A stretch of DNA of 64,000 nucleotides from Clostridia bacterium (GTDB lineage Bacteria; Bacillota; Clostridia; Christensenellales; CAG-138): NCBI GenBank assembly GCA_017438865.1, contig JAFRUN010000063.1, positions 21,949-85,948 on the forward strand. The letters are read 5' to 3'. The notes beneath the pieces were generated by a model. The model was not told where the DNA came from. It saw nothing but the letters and a program-made list of their open reading frames with translations, and did not search any database. The position numbers and the translations under genes were made by a program. Shown here piece by piece: positions 17,615 through 25,938 of this stretch; position 1 is the first letter of the stretch, and each line of letters opens with the position of its first letter.

Positions 17615-17806
17615 ATGGCACGAAACAGCAACACGGTTCCCGAATCCAAGAGCAAGCTGCAGTCGTTTAAGAGCGAGGTCGCTTCCTCTCTGAATATCGA
17701 CCTGAAGCAGGGTTACAACGGCGATCTGACTTCCCGCGAAGCGGGCAGCATCGGCGGCGAAATGGTTAAGCGCATGATCGCTTATGCCGAGAAGAATCTT
17801 CACTGA
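17615..17806 (+). CDS. Alpha/beta-type small acid-soluble spore protein (first copy)
   Basis: 63 residues. Such proteins coat spore DNA, force it toward an A-like form, protect it from UV and heat, and are degraded by the GPR protease at germination. Family motifs are present: FKSEVASSLNIDL (GPR cleavage expected within the SEVA segment), DLTSREAGSIGGEMVKRMI. AGGAGG (17601-17606) sits eight bases before ATG 17615. A second copy follows after 19 bases. Forespore sigma-G control is expected for this family, but I could not fix a convincing sigma-G promoter by eye. Confidence 0.93.
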   Translation: MARNSNTVPESKSKLQSFKSEVASSLNIDLKQGYNGDLTSREAGSIGGEMVKRMIAYAEKNLH

Positions 17807-17825
17807 AAGAAAGGAGTAAAACAAC

Positions 17826-18038
17826 ATGAGCAGAAACGGTGCTTTGATTCCCGAAAGCAAGCAGTCGCTTCAGAACTTCAAGTATGAAGTCGCGAATTCT
17901 CTCAATGTGGATCTGAAACAGGGCTATAACGGCGACCTGACCTCGCGCGAAGCGGGTTCCGTCGGCGGTGAAATGGTCAAGCGTATGATTGCATACGCCC
18001 AGAACAACATGAACGGATCCTCGTCCATGATGAGATAA
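17826..18038 (+). CDS. Alpha/beta-type small acid-soluble spore protein (second copy)
   Basis: 70 residues, close paralogue of the preceding protein with identical core GYNGDLTSREAGS and GGEMVKRMIAYA, plus an eight-residue tail (NGSSSMMR). GGAG (17813-17816) precedes ATG 17826. The pair is a tandem duplication that has diverged mostly at the ends and at silent sites. Transcription should end at the perfect palindromic terminator at 18056-18087. Confidence 0.93.
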   Translation: MSRNGALIPESKQSLQNFKYEVANSLNVDLKQGYNGDLTSREAGSVGGEMVKRMIAYAQNNMNGSSSMMR

Positions 18039-18055
18039 ACAAAAAACAACGTGAA

Positions 18056-18087
18056 GATAAAATCGCCGTGATCACGGCGATTTTATC
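18056..18087. terminator. Perfect 32-base palindromic terminator between the spore-protein genes and recG
   Basis: GATAAAATCGCCGTGA and its exact reverse complement meet with no loop bases. A-tracts on one side and T-tracts on the other make it usable in both directions. It separates convergent transcripts and includes the last bases of recG. Confidence 0.85.
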
Positions 18088-20071
18088 AGTTGTATGTAAT
18101 TTCTTTCAGCTGCCGGTATCGGTTGTTTGCTTCCTGCAGAAGCGCGTTGTGCTGCACTGTCGGAAGCGAGAACGCCTCGTTTGCGGCGGCGGAAGCAAGC
18201 TCGATGATCTCCGCCGTACTGCCCGCGGGAATACCGGGCCCTTCCCCGTCTCCGCTTTGCCGCACGCCGAACAGATCTCCGCTTCCGCGCATTTCAAGGT
18301 CCGTCTGTGCGATCTGAAACCCGTCCGTGCTCGCCAGCATCGCTTCGATACGCTGCCGGGACAGGTCGCCGGGCTTTTTGGCAAGCAGATAGCAATGCGA
18401 CTGCTTTACGCCGCGTCCGACGCGTCCCCGAAGCTGATGCAGCGTTGCAAGTCCGAAATGGTCGGCGCCTTCGATCACCATCGACGTTGCTTCCGGTACG
18501 TCCACACCGACTTCGACGACGGTCGTGGAGATCAGCACGGAGATTCGTCCGTCGCGGAACGCTTCCATCGTCGCCCGCTTCTTCTGCTCCTTCATCTGTC
18601 CGTGCAGAATACCGATGCTGCATTCGGGGATCAGCGCTTTGATCTCGGCATACAGCTCCTCAAGCGACAGCCCCTCGTATCCTTCCGTCGGCTCGATCAG
18701 CGGACAGACGATGTATGCGCGCTCGCCTTTTTCGGCGCAGGCGGCAAGATGCCGGTACAGATCGCGGCGCTTGTCCTGCGGAACGAAGTGCGTTTTGACA
18801 GGCATTCTGCCGGGCGGCATCATATCGATCAGGGACAGATCGAGATCGGCATAGATCAGCAGCGCAAGCGTTCGAGGGATCGGCGTCGCCGACATAACGA
18901 GAACGTCCGGGCGGATCCCTTTCGATTCGATCTTTGCGCGCTGCATCACGCCGAAACGGTGCTGCTCGTCCGTCACAACGAGTCCGAGATCCGGAAATTG
19001 CACGGCGTCGGTCAGAAGCGCGTGCGTCCCGACGATCACGTTATGCTTGCCGGTTTCGATTTCCCGCAAAAGAGATTCCTTCTCTTTTTTTGCCATGCCG
19101 CCGACGTACAGGCAACTTTCCGGGAAACGCTTTTTCAGCGTGTTGTAATGCTGTTCGGCAAGCAGCTCCGTCGGTGCGAGCATAACGCCCTGCTTATGAT
19201 TCGACACGGCGATTTCCAGCGCAAATTCGGCGACAAGCGTTTTTCCGCTTCCGACGTCGCCCTGGATCAGGCGGTTCATCGACCGGTCGGAGCCCATATC
19301 CGCCGCGACCTCGCGCATGGCGCGCATCTGCGCTTCGGTCGGCGCAAACGGCGCGGAACGGAGAAAGCCGGAAAGGACGTTTTCTGTTTTGAAACGAAAA
19401 CCGTTCCTGCGGTTTTTCTCGTCTTTCAGGGAACGGATCGCCGTAAAGTACAGGAACGATTCCTCAAAGGACAGGCGCCGCTTCGCTTTGTTCAGGGATT
19501 CGGATGACGTCGGGAAATGGATCTCGCGCAGCGCGTCCTGATACGCCATCAAATGATAACGATCAAGCCATTCGGTCGGAAGGATATCGGCGGGTTCGCT
19601 TTGATGCAGCACCGCTTCGACTGCATCGTGAATGACTGTCTGCGGCAACCCTTTGACCGACGGATAGACCGGCGTGATCCTGCCGTTTGTACGGGTTATC
19701 TGCGGGTTATAGACGACCGTTCCGCGTTTTTTGGAAACGAGTCCGTTGACAAAAAGCGTTTCGCCCGCGTGGAACTGATTCAGGCGGTACGGCTGATTCA
19801 TCCAGCGAAGCGTTGCTTTTCCGGTGGGATCCGCCACGCGGAGCGAAACGATATACTTGCCCTTCAGATAGAATACGGTCGGATCCGACAGCACCGAGAC
19901 GCGCAATGAAACCCGCTCTCCGTCGTCGGCGCATTTTATATCCGTGATCTGCGAATAATCAAGGTACTCTCGCGGATAAAAGTGCAAGAGATCTTCGGGG
20001 GTGCGGATTTGCAGTTCCGAAAAAAGAGCAAGGCGTTTCGGCCCGATGCCTTTGATGTCAGAAAGCTCCAT
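18086..20071 (-). CDS. recG: ATP-dependent DNA helicase RecG
   Basis: 661 residues from ATG 20071. Wedge/OB domain at the N-terminus (IKGIGPKR opening), then superfamily 2 helicase motifs: Q-motif region, Walker A GDVGSGKT (about residue 275), DEQH box in VTDEQHRFG, SATPIPRTL, and C-terminal HQLRGRVGRG. It remodels stalled replication forks and Holliday junctions. The frame is open to 20155, but that extension overlaps fakA and crosses a terminator, and RecG proteins usually begin near this ATG. Its start lies three bases after the fakA terminator's T-run. Confidence 0.95.
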   Translation of the reverse strand: MELSDIKGIGPKRLALFSELQIRTPEDLLHFYPREYLDYSQITDIKCADDGERVSLRVSVLSDPTVFYLKGKYIVSLRVADPTGKATLRWMNQPYRLNQFHAGETLFVNGLVSKKRGTVVYNPQITRTNGRITPVYPSVKGLPQTVIHDAVEAVLHQSEPADILPTEWLDRYHLMAYQDALREIHFPTSSESLNKAKRRLSFEESFLYFTAIRSLKDEKNRRNGFRFKTENVLSGFLRSAPFAPTEAQMRAMREVAADMGSDRSMNRLIQGDVGSGKTLVAEFALEIAVSNHKQGVMLAPTELLAEQHYNTLKKRFPESCLYVGGMAKKEKESLLREIETGKHNVIVGTHALLTDAVQFPDLGLVVTDEQHRFGVMQRAKIESKGIRPDVLVMSATPIPRTLALLIYADLDLSLIDMMPPGRMPVKTHFVPQDKRRDLYRHLAACAEKGERAYIVCPLIEPTEGYEGLSLEELYAEIKALIPECSIGILHGQMKEQKKRATMEAFRDGRISVLISTTVVEVGVDVPEATSMVIEGADHFGLATLHQLRGRVGRGVKQSHCYLLAKKPGDLSRQRIEAMLASTDGFQIAQTDLEMRGSGDLFGVRQSGDGEGPGIPAGSTAEIIELASAAANEAFSLPTVQHNALLQEANNRYRQLKEITYN

Positions 20072-20074
20072 ACA

Positions 20075-20096
20075 GAAAAAGCCGCCTTTCGGCGGC
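20075..20096 (-). terminator. Terminator of fakA directly before the recG start
   Basis: GCCGCC-GAAA-GGCGGC stem-loop (20096-20081, very stable tetraloop) followed by TTTTTC on the minus strand. The only ribosome-binding-site-like bases for recG (AGGCGG) lie in this hairpin, ten bases before its ATG. Confidence 0.8.
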
Positions 20097-20105
20097 TCGG
20101 ATCCG

Positions 20106-21761
20106 TTATTCAACGGAAAGGTAATAGTAGTACAGCGGTTGAGCGCCTCTTGCAACGATAAACTCCGCTTCCTCGTACTTCTCCTGCAGATGCTCAGAAA
20201 GTGCGATCGCGTCGTCCTCCTCCACGGCGTCGCCGTAATAGAGGTTCACAATCGGATCGTCGATGTCGCGCTTTTCGATCATGAGACCGATCACCTTTTC
20301 GACCGTTTCATTGACGGAGGACGAGACCGCCGCGATATCGTTGTCGACCATGCCGATGATGTCGCCCTCTTTGATCTCGTTGCCGTTGTAATGCGTTTCG
20401 CGGATCGCATATGTGACGGCGCCGGAAACGATCTCGTTGACGGCGTCCTGCATATTCTCACGGTTCTCGTCCAGCGAAAGATCCGGATTGAACGCCATCG
20501 CCGCCGCAATACCCTGCGGGATCGTCTTTGTCGGAAGAACGATCACGTTGCATGAGCACAGGTTCTGCGCCTGCTGTGCGGCAAGAATGATGTTCGAGTT
20601 GTTCGGAAGGACGAACACGTTTCTGGCGTTGCACTGCCCGACGGCGTTGACAATGGTGTCGATGCTCGGATTCATGGTCTGTCCGCCCGAAATGATGCGG
20701 TCGACCGAGAAATTGCGGAAGATCTCGTCGATCCCCTCGCCCGCGCTGACGGCGATAAGACCGTATTCCTTTTCGTTGCGCTTCTTCTGCTCGATCAGCT
20801 GACGGTTCTGCTCACGCATGTTTTCGATCTTCAGACGGTCGAGCTCGCCGTAGCGCATCGCAAACTGCAGGATCTTGCCCGGGCAGTTCGAGTGAACGTG
20901 CACCTTGACAAAATCGTCGCCGGCAGCGACTACGACGGAATCGCCGACGCGAACCAGGTGATCGCGCAGCTTTTCAAGGTCCTCCTCCGAGAACCCTTCG
21001 ACCAGACGTACAATGAAGAACTCCGTGCAGTAGCCGAATTCGATATCCTCGGTCGAAAAATGATCGAGGTTTGCGCCTTCTTCGGAATTGAACGTTTCCT
21101 CCGGTTCCTCTTCTTCGGAATAATCGGGAAGGTCGTCGCCCGAAAGGATCGCTTTGAATCCGCGATATACGGTCATCAGACCGAAGCCGCCGGAATCGAC
21201 GACGCCGGCTTCCTTAAGAACGGGAAGCAGGTTCGGCGTGTTTTCAAGCGCTTCCTGCCCGGCGGCAAGGATCTCGTCGAGAAACTCATCCAGAGAGATG
21301 TTTCTTTTCTTTTTGACCAGCGCGACCGAAGTCTGCGAGATCATGCGGGAAACCGTCAGGATCGTACCCTCTTTCGGACGAAGCACCGCTTTGTATGCCG
21401 CGTTTGTGCCCGTTTCGAGCGCGTCTGCAAGCATCTCCACGGAAATCTCGTTCTGCCCCTTGCATACCTGCTGATAGCCGCGGAAAAGCTGCGACAGGAT
21501 AACGCCCGAGTTCCCGCGCGCGTTTTTCAGCGCGCCCAGCGCAACGGCATCCATGACTTGACCGACCGTGACCGAATCGGACATGCCGCGAAGCTCCTTC
21601 ACGGCGCCCTGCATGGTCATGGACATATTCGTACCGGTGTCGCCGTCGGGAACGGGGAACACATTCAGCGAGTCGATGTATGCTTTATTCTTCTCAAGAT
21701 TTGCGGCGCCGCCGAGAAAAAGGTCCCGTAAAAGCGCGCCGTTGATACTCTGATTGTTCAA
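20106..21761 (-). CDS. fakA: DAK2-domain fatty acid kinase catalytic subunit (FakA/YloV)
   Basis: 551 residues. The N-terminal DAK2/DhaL ATP-binding domain has NVFPVPDGDTGTNM and ARGNSGVILSQ; a middle domain and a C-terminal FakA-type domain follow. FakA phosphorylates fatty acids delivered by the DegV-fold protein FakB, and a DegV protein is encoded at 53697-54557. The order asp23-fakA-recG (yloU-yloV-recG) is conserved in Bacillota. It follows asp23 by 23 bases and ends at a strong terminator. Confidence 0.9.
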   Translation of the reverse strand: MNNQSINGALLRDLFLGGAANLEKNKAYIDSLNVFPVPDGDTGTNMSMTMQGAVKELRGMSDSVTVGQVMDAVALGALKNARGNSGVILSQLFRGYQQVCKGQNEISVEMLADALETGTNAAYKAVLRPKEGTILTVSRMISQTSVALVKKKRNISLDEFLDEILAAGQEALENTPNLLPVLKEAGVVDSGGFGLMTVYRGFKAILSGDDLPDYSEEEEPEETFNSEEGANLDHFSTEDIEFGYCTEFFIVRLVEGFSEEDLEKLRDHLVRVGDSVVVAAGDDFVKVHVHSNCPGKILQFAMRYGELDRLKIENMREQNRQLIEQKKRNEKEYGLIAVSAGEGIDEIFRNFSVDRIISGGQTMNPSIDTIVNAVGQCNARNVFVLPNNSNIILAAQQAQNLCSCNVIVLPTKTIPQGIAAAMAFNPDLSLDENRENMQDAVNEIVSGAVTYAIRETHYNGNEIKEGDIIGMVDNDIAAVSSSVNETVEKVIGLMIEKRDIDDPIVNLYYGDAVEEDDAIALSEHLQEKYEEAEFIVARGAQPLYYYYLSVE

Positions 21762-21784
21762 TGCTCAAACCCTCCGAAATTCGC

Positions 21785-22141
21785 TTACTGAACGCGAATA
21801 CTCTCCACAAAGATATTCACGCTGCGAACCGAGACTCCGGTCAAATCCTCTATCCGATAACGTACATTCTGCTTTGTGTTTTGTGATACCGCAGGAAGGG
21901 ATACCCCGTACTGCAGCGCAACATGCAATGAAACGTCGACCTGATTGTCGTTGACCTTTTCAACCAGGACGCCTTTCTGCAGATTCTCTCTTCCGAACAG
22001 CTCGACGATCGCATCGCCGGCGCTTCGTGCGCACATTCCGACAATGCCGTAATTCTCAACCGCGGCATATCCGGCGATCGTTGCGATCAAGTCCTCCGAA
22101 ACGGAGATCGTTCCCAGTTCATTCGCGACAGAAATCGCCAT
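21785..22141 (-). CDS. Asp23/Gls24 family envelope-stress protein (YloU)
   Basis: 118 residues of the Asp23 family: cytoplasmic, membrane-associated proteins linked to alkaline shock and cell-envelope homeostasis. The N-terminus (GTISVSEDLIATIAGYAA) and the C-terminal VRSVNIFVESIR segment are typical. GGAGG lies close to ATG 22141. It lies directly upstream of fakA, as yloU does of yloV. Family is certain; molecular function is poorly known. Confidence 0.92.
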   Translation of the reverse strand: MAISVANELGTISVSEDLIATIAGYAAVENYGIVGMCARSAGDAIVELFGRENLQKGVLVEKVNDNQVDVSLHVALQYGVSLPAVSQNTKQNVRYRIEDLTGVSVRSVNIFVESIRVQ

Positions 22142-22191
22142 GATAGAACCTCCTTTGCTATTCTTTAATGCTTACTGTAAACCGGCCGCAA

Positions 22192-22932
22192 TTATTCTTT
22201 TTCTTCCCAAACGCCGTTGTGGAAGACTTCCTGCACGTCGTCGTTGTCATCCAGACGCTCCAGGAACCGTTCGATCTTCTCGATCGTCTCCGGATCGGTC
22301 ACATTCGTCGTGTTCTTCGGGATCTGACCGATCTCCGCGGAAAGGAAGGTGTAGCCGAGTCCTTCGAGACCTTCACGAACGGCGGAAAAATCCGCGGGTG
22401 CGGTATAGATCTCAAACGCGTCGTCCTGCGCGACAAAATCCTCCGCGCCGGCGTCCAGCGCCTGCATCATGACTTCGTCCTCGTCCATCAGCGCGGTGCG
22501 CTCGATGACGATCTGACCTTTTTTGTCGAACATCCATGCAACGGAACCGGACGCGCCCATGTTGCCGCCGCTCTTGGAGAAGATGTGGCGCATTTCCGCC
22601 GCAATGCGGTTGCGGTTGTCGGTCAAAACCTCCACGATGACGGCGATGTTGCCGGGACCGTATCCTTCGTATACGACTTCCTCGTAATCGACGCTGTTGC
22701 CGTCGCCGCTTGCCTTTTTGATCGAACGGGAAATGTTGTCGTTCGGCATGTTTGCCGCCTTTGCCTTTGCAATGACGTCGCGCAGCTTGGAGTTGTTCGC
22801 AGGATCCGCACCGCCGCCCTCTTTCACGGCGATGGCGATCTCGCGACCGATCTTCGTAAATATCTTACCCTTTTGCGCGTCGGTTTTTTCTTTTTTGTTT
22901 TTGATGTTTGCCCATTTGGAATGTCCGGACAT
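22192..22932 (-). CDS. yebC: YebC/PmpR family protein
   Basis: 246 residues, standard length, opening MSGHSKWANIKNKKEK and containing NMPNDNISRSIKKA and the VDYEEVVYEGYGPGN block. Family members were first described as transcription regulators; more recent work assigns YebC proteins a role in translating difficult proline stretches. AGGAGG is well placed before ATG 22932. It lies upstream of asp23 with a 50-base gap that shows no terminator, so read-through into asp23-fakA is likely. Confidence 0.95.
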   Translation of the reverse strand: MSGHSKWANIKNKKEKTDAQKGKIFTKIGREIAIAVKEGGGADPANNSKLRDVIAKAKAANMPNDNISRSIKKASGDGNSVDYEEVVYEGYGPGNIAVIVEVLTDNRNRIAAEMRHIFSKSGGNMGASGSVAWMFDKKGQIVIERTALMDEDEVMMQALDAGAEDFVAQDDAFEIYTAPADFSAVREGLEGLGYTFLSAEIGQIPKNTTNVTDPETIEKIERFLERLDDNDDVQEVFHNGVWEEKE

Positions 22933-22980
22933 AATCGTTCCTCCTGTTTTTATCTCAATCTATTGAATCTGTTCAAAGAA

Positions 22981-23646
22981 TCACAGCAGTTCCGCTGCTT
23001 CTTCATCGAATACAAAGGTCGCTCCGGGATGCAGCCACAGCGCCGCGAGCGGCGAATCGGTGAGATTACCCCTGAGCATCGTTCTGACCGCTTCCGCGGC
23101 GTTCTTTCCGGCGGCAACGACGATCGGATGCTTTGTCTGCATCAGAATGTTCAGCCCCGCGGTGATAAATCCGTCGTCGTCGAGCATTTCAACGTGCGTT
23201 TCCGAAGAGCCGTCCGTTTTCCGGTTCATCAGAAGCGATCCGTCGTGACGGACGGCGATCAGCGCGGCATCCAGTCCGCCGTCATTCAGAACGGCCTGCT
23301 CAAACCGCTTTGCCGTCTCTTCGGCGGAAAGTTCTCTGGAGAACGGAACGCAGTACTGCTTTTCGCAGATATCGGTCTTCGCAAAGATCGCTTTTCCGAG
23401 GAGATTGGCAATGCGCTGTTCACCGCTCTCGTCGGGAAGAAACTCAAAAAGCTGGTAAACAAGCGCGTCGTTCCACGCGAGCAGACCGTTTTCGGTCATC
23501 GCGGAAAGCGATTCATAGACGGGCAGAAGCGTCTCGTGATAATCGACGCCGACGACGCATCTCGGCTCCCTCAGAAGGTGCGCCGCAAGCATTGTCGCCG
23601 CGCATACGCCGACCGTTTTTTGATCTTTGTAAATCAGGACGCTCAT
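22981..23646 (-). CDS. NagB-like (glucosamine-6-phosphate deaminase fold) protein with altered active site
   Basis: 221 residues, shorter than NagB (about 240-265). The C-terminal GKNAAEAVRTML...LHPGATFVFDEEAA matches the NagB fold well, as does the VVGVDYHETLLPVYESL region. The usual catalytic stretch GIGxDGHIAFNEP is replaced by AVRHDGSLLMNRK: the histidine of the DGH motif is serine and the glycines are lost. It may therefore bind a sugar phosphate without deaminating it, or catalyse something else. It overlaps the upstream hydrolase by four bases. Fold call is good, function unknown. Confidence 0.72.
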   Translation of the reverse strand: MSVLIYKDQKTVGVCAATMLAAHLLREPRCVVGVDYHETLLPVYESLSAMTENGLLAWNDALVYQLFEFLPDESGEQRIANLLGKAIFAKTDICEKQYCVPFSRELSAEETAKRFEQAVLNDGGLDAALIAVRHDGSLLMNRKTDGSSETHVEMLDDDGFITAGLNILMQTKHPIVVAAGKNAAEAVRTMLRGNLTDSPLAALWLHPGATFVFDEEAAELL

Positions 23647-24581
23647 TCTTTTTCTCCGGCGGTGCAGACCGCTTCGATGAACAGAAGAATATCGCCGTAC
23701 ACTTCCCTGCGGTTCGTCTCGTTCAGCATCTCATGCCGTCCTTCGGGATAGAGCTTCATCGTCACCTTGTGCCCGCTCTTCAGAAGCCATTGATTGACCT
23801 GCTTTACGCCCTTGCCCATTGCGCCGACGGGATCGTTCGAGCCCGAAAGCAGGAAGATCGGACGGTTCGGGACGCGCTTCGCCCAGTTCAGGTTGGAAAC
23901 CTCGCCGAGACCGTTGAACAGATCGAAGAACGCGCAGGACGTGAACACAAATCCGCAGAGCGGATCCTCGATATAGCGGTCGACGTTCGCGGGATCGCGG
24001 GACAGCCAGTCAAACTCGGTGCGCGCATCCTTGAATTTCTTGTTGTACGCGCCGAAGCCGAGCTTGTTCAGCGAATCGTTCGCAGCATTGCCTTTGCCCT
24101 TTTTGATCGCGCTCTTTGCAAGCATCTTTGCAACGGGAAGAGCGGGGTTCGCGCCTGCCGTGCCGGAGAAAATGAACGCATCAAAATCAACGCCCATTCT
24201 GCCGGCATACGTTCTCGCAAGAAAACTGCCCATCGAATGACCGAAGAGAATGCACGCGAGGGATGGATGATCCTTCATGACCGTGTCATGCAGTGTTTTG
24301 TTGTCTTTGATGAGATTGTCCCAGCCGTCTTTTTCACCGAAATAACCGAGCGGCTGATCCTTTCCGACGGACTTGCCGTGTCCGGGAAGGTCCATTCCGT
24401 ATACAAGGAACCCGTTTTCGGCAAGGAACATTGCAAAATCGTGATAGCGTTCGATGTGCTCCGCCATGCCGTGAATGATTTGGACGCATGCGCGCGGCTC
24501 ATCCGGCGCCCAGATACGATAGCGCACGTCGCAGATCCCGGTTGCCGACGGAAACTTCTTATCCCGAACCACAATACCCAT
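23643..24581 (-). CDS. Alpha/beta hydrolase (monoacylglycerol lipase / lysophospholipase type)
   Basis: 312 residues from ATG 24581, selected by GGAGG seven bases upstream; a longer frame to 24629 covers the promoter. It has the oxyanion motif HGMAEH, DLPGHGKS, nucleophile elbow GHSMGS, catalytic aspartate in SGSNDPVG and histidine in EGRHEM, the layout of serine aminopeptidase S33/Hydrolase_4 lipases. No signal peptide, so cytoplasmic. A stop/start overlap couples it to the NagB-like gene, which might suggest a shared pathway, though no substrate is evident. Confidence 0.88.
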   Translation of the reverse strand: MGIVVRDKKFPSATGICDVRYRIWAPDEPRACVQIIHGMAEHIERYHDFAMFLAENGFLVYGMDLPGHGKSVGKDQPLGYFGEKDGWDNLIKDNKTLHDTVMKDHPSLACILFGHSMGSFLARTYAGRMGVDFDAFIFSGTAGANPALPVAKMLAKSAIKKGKGNAANDSLNKLGFGAYNKKFKDARTEFDWLSRDPANVDRYIEDPLCGFVFTSCAFFDLFNGLGEVSNLNWAKRVPNRPIFLLSGSNDPVGAMGKGVKQVNQWLLKSGHKVTMKLYPEGRHEMLNETNRREVYGDILLFIEAVCTAGEKE

Positions 24582-24611
24582 TTGCCTTCCTCCGCATAAT
24601 ATTGATATGAT

Positions 24612-24640
24612 ATCATACCATATATGCAAAAAAAGTGCAA
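24612..24640 (-). promoter_or_regulatory. Promoter of the hydrolase/NagB-like pair
   Basis: -35 TTGCAC (24640-24635), a 17-base spacer and -10 TATGAT (24617-24612) on the minus strand, starting just after the ABC ATPase stop codon. Confidence 0.6.
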
Positions 24641-24641
24641 G

Positions 24642-25193
24642 TCAAAGCTGAATATTTCTGTCGGCGTGCAAAAGCGCCGCGTCGTCGGCGTCGTGCGTCA
24701 CGACGACGGCAAGCCGGGCGGTGCGGATCAGGTCCGCCGCGCGCAGCTTATTCTGCTCATCCAGGCCCGTAAACGGTTCGTCAAGAAGAACGACGTCGTT
24801 TGAAAACGCGAACGCTCTTGCGAGCGAAACGCGCTGCTTCTGCCCGCCCGAAAGCGCTCCGGCTTTTTGACTGCGTTCCCCCGTCATGTTCAGCTCGCGC
24901 AGGAGGCGTTCGGCTGTTTCTGCGTCCGAAACGATCGAGACGTTTTCGAGCGCAGTCATGTGCTCCAGAAGCCGCGGCTCCTGGAACACGACGGAGATCT
25001 TACGGCTTTCGAGTCCGCAGACGGTTCCCCGATCCGGCTTCTGCAAACCGCACAAAATGCGAAGCAGCGTCGTTTTTCCGATGCCGGATTCGCCCGAAAG
25101 CAGCACGAGACCTTCGTCCGGCAGCTCTGCGGAAAAATCGCGGAAGATCGGTTTTTTCCCGAAAGACAGGGACAGGTTTTTGATCTCAATCAT
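24642..25193 (-). CDS. ABC transporter ATP-binding protein (NitT/TauT type)
   Basis: 183 residues from ATG 25193 (MIEIKNLSLSFG). Walker A GESGIGKT (34-41), Q-loop in FQEPRL, signature LSGGQ (114-118), Walker B VVLLDEP (134-140) and an H-loop (VVVTHDADDA). It is shorter than typical SsuB/TauB (about 250) because the C-terminal part beyond the H-loop is nearly absent. It powers import with the permease and lipoprotein encoded upstream. Its start overlaps the permease gene by eight bases. Confidence 0.9.
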   Translation of the reverse strand: MIEIKNLSLSFGKKPIFRDFSAELPDEGLVLLSGESGIGKTTLLRILCGLQKPDRGTVCGLESRKISVVFQEPRLLEHMTALENVSIVSDAETAERLLRELNMTGERSQKAGALSGGQKQRVSLARAFAFSNDVVLLDEPFTGLDEQNKLRAADLIRTARLAVVVTHDADDAALLHADRNIQL

Positions 25194-25938
25194 ACCGCTT
25201 CCCCGCCTTCCGCAATGCATATTTCAGCGAATACTCCAGCAATACCGACAAAAGGATCACAAGCAGCGTCCATGCGAACAATTCGGGGATCTCCACATGG
25301 ATCTTGTGAAACTGCATCTGCCGTCCGATGCCGAGCTTCGGCAAAGCGAGAATCTCCGCCGTGATGACCGCCTTCCATGCAAAGCCGAGCGCCGTCGACG
25401 CGCTCGCAAAGAACCGCGGCAAAACCTGCGGCAGCGTAACGCAGCGAAACTTCTTCCACGGCGAAAGATAGATCCTTGCCATTTCCGAAAGCGGAACGCT
25501 CCGGCTTCTGATCGCTTCCTCCGTCGTCTGCCAGATCATGGGGATCACGACGATCATCGCCACGATGACCGGAACCACGCCTGAGATTACGGAGACGAGA
25601 AGGATCAGCGCGAACGAGGTGATCGGCGTCGTTTTGATCAGTGAACGCAGCGGACTCAGAAGCCATGCAAACATACGAAAATGAGAGGTCAGCACGGCAA
25701 AGCCGATTCCGACGGCGCACCCGAGCAGAAATCCGGCAAGGATACGCACGATCGTCATGCCGATCGAAAGCCATCCGCTTTTCGATGCGACGATCTTCCA
25801 CATCGAACGGAGGGTGTCAAGGGGTGAAGGCAGCAAAAGCAGCCGACTGCCGACAAGCATCGACAGCAGCTGCCAGATGAGAATGTATACTGCGATCGGA
25901 ACGCAGACCTTTGCGATCTTACGAAGGATCGGCCGCAT
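25186..25938 (-). CDS. ABC transporter permease (NitT/TauT type)
   Basis: 250 residues with about six membrane helices and the coupling-loop region EMARIYLSPWKKFRCVTLPQ, including the conserved LP at its end, as in SsuC/TauC permeases of the binding-protein-dependent family. It forms the membrane channel for the lipoprotein and ATPase of the same operon. The gene overlaps the substrate-binding gene by 20 bases and the ATPase by eight. Confidence 0.92.
   Translation of the reverse strand: MRPILRKIAKVCVPIAVYILIWQLLSMLVGSRLLLLPSPLDTLRSMWKIVASKSGWLSIGMTIVRILAGFLLGCAVGIGFAVLTSHFRMFAWLLSPLRSLIKTTPITSFALILLVSVISGVVPVIVAMIVVIPMIWQTTEEAIRSRSVPLSEMARIYLSPWKKFRCVTLPQVLPRFFASASTALGFAWKAVITAEILALPKLGIGRQMQFHKIHVEIPELFAWTLLVILLSVLLEYSLKYALRKAGKRYD

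Noticed and set aside
17483-17860. Antisense frame covering the first spore-protein gene
   Set aside because: The plus-strand frames match small acid-soluble spore proteins and have ideal ribosome binding sites; the antisense frame has neither.
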